DNA of 14,934 nucleotides, from positions 1-14,934 of the forward strand of contig JABABC010000083.1 of NCBI GenBank assembly GCA_014238445.1, in the 5' to 3' direction. Shown piece after piece: positions 14,403 to 14,934 of the stretch. A program made the position numbers and the translations under genes. Within the stretch, counting starts at the first letter, position 1. Each line of letters opens with the position of its first letter. This stretch comes from Coxiellaceae bacterium (GTDB lineage Bacteria > Pseudomonadota > Gammaproteobacteria > Coxiellales > Coxiellaceae). Under the pieces are notes generated by a model. It searched no databases, was not told the origin of the DNA, and saw nothing but the letters and a program-made list of their open reading frames with translations.

Positions 14403-14858
14403 TTATCCGGTCATGAAATGAGCGGAACTGGTCGCTATCAGGCTATCTTTATGATTTTCACAGCGTGATTCCACCACGGTTAAGCGTCGACCTGAGCGTA
14501 AGGTTGAGGCAGTGATATTAAAGTAATCACCTGTGCCAGGCCTGAGGTAGTTGATATGGATACTCGATGTACTGATTTGCGTGATGAGTTGAGTCATTGC
14601 TGCTTCAGAGAGATCAGTTTGTTTGCTGAAAATGCTGAGTGCCGCGCAAAGGCCACTCACGGCATCCAATGCTGCAGCCAGTGTTCCTCCATGTAAGATT
14701 TGGGTGTAGGGGTTACCAATGAGGTGGTCAAGCATTGGAAATTGCACAGTGACTTGGTCACTTTCGAGTGTTTTGAGTGATAACTGTAAATGTTGGTGTA
14801 ATGGAATGCTTAAGTATTTTTCAATAAAGGTTTGTTGAAGTCTATTGGAGTCTGCCAT
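14403..14858 (-). CDS. Hot-dog fold acyl-CoA thioesterase, PaaI/YigI-like
   Basis: This 151-aa cytoplasmic protein has the hot-dog fold of the 4HBT/PaaI thioesterases, which hydrolyse acyl- or aryl-CoA thioesters. The core motif is ILHGGTLAAALDAVSGLCA (54-72), where HGG begins the long central helix and an acidic residue (Asp65) lies inside it, as in PaaI/YigI-type enzymes. The strands SIHINYLRPG (98-107) and YFNITASTLRSGRRLTVVES (112-131) complete the fold. AAGGA seven bases upstream supports the start. It lies 13 bases after the stop of another minus-strand gene and is probably co-transcribed with it. Substrate and physiological role cannot be read from sequence; E. coli YigI-like medium- or long-chain acyl-CoA activity is one possibility. 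Confidence 0.85.
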   Translation of the reverse strand: MADSNRLQQTFIEKYLSIPLHQHLQLSLKTLESDQVTVQFPMLDHLIGNPYTQILHGGTLAAALDAVSGLCAALSIFSKQTDLSEAAMTQLITQISTSSIHINYLRPGTGDYFNITASTLRSGRRLTVVESRCENHKDSLIATSSAHFMTG

Positions 14859-14871
14859 ACGTGTTCCTTAG

Positions 14872-14934
14872 TTAAAGGGTGAAATCACATTGTCGCCAAG
14901 CTTCATAGGCTATCACGGCAGTGGCATTGGATAA
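14872..14934 (-). CDS. C-terminal end of an unidentified protein (cut by window edge)
   Basis: An open minus-strand frame enters from the right edge and ends in TAA at 14872-14874. It encodes the last 20 residues, SNATAVIAYEAWRQCDFTL preceded by Leu. The sequence looks like a normal protein end, and its stop lies 13 bases before the thioesterase start, as expected for an upstream operon partner. Too little is visible to name it. Confidence 0.5.
   Translation of the reverse strand, partial: LSNATAVIAYEAWRQCDFTL

Overview
The window looks chromosomal and gammaproteobacterial. MreB, MreC, MreD, TldD, HolD, RimI, MetN and FolE all read as gammaproteobacterial orthologues, and HolD (the psi subunit, directly upstream of rimI) is largely confined to that class. 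By eye the DNA is moderately AT-rich and genes are tightly packed. A decayed but still recognisable ion-channel gene would fit a lineage that is losing genes, such as a host-associated Legionellales/Coxiellaceae-like bacterium. That placement is an inference and I cannot name a species. No tRNA, rRNA, insertion sequence, phage gene or CRISPR array was seen.

Layout. (1) 2-4347, plus strand: the end of mreB, a glucokinase-family gene, mreC, mreD and tldD. This is the cell-shape cluster with a sugar kinase inserted after mreB, and with tldD directly behind mreD. (2) 4360-9848, mostly minus strand: a Bcr/CflA-type drug exporter, a broken voltage-gated potassium channel gene (plus strand), folE, and an emrA-emrB efflux pair whose genes overlap by 4 bases. 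(3) 10001-13497, plus strand: holD, rimI, metN and a single long gene encoding a MetI permease fused to a MetQ methionine-binding domain. These are likely one operon read from a promoter near 9941-9970. (4) 13494-14934, minus strand: an unrecognised acidic coiled-coil protein, a hot-dog thioesterase and the last 20 codons of another gene.

How the genes work together. MreB/C/D organise lateral wall synthesis. EmrA and EmrB form the inner-membrane part of a tripartite pump that needs a TolC-like partner elsewhere. MetN and the MetI-MetQ fusion together make a complete methionine importer from two polypeptides instead of three. TldD needs its partner TldE/PmbA, which is not in the window.

The most unusual point is the MetI-MetQ fusion. 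The sixth membrane segment joining the two halves looks like an old lipoprotein signal peptide whose lipobox cysteine is now serine, so the binding domain would be held by the permease rather than by lipid. Other points of note are the two in-frame amber codons in the potassium-channel gene, a glucokinase-like gene in the mre cluster with a changed sugar-site residue, and several clean inverted repeats in promoter regions (folE, emrA, metN).
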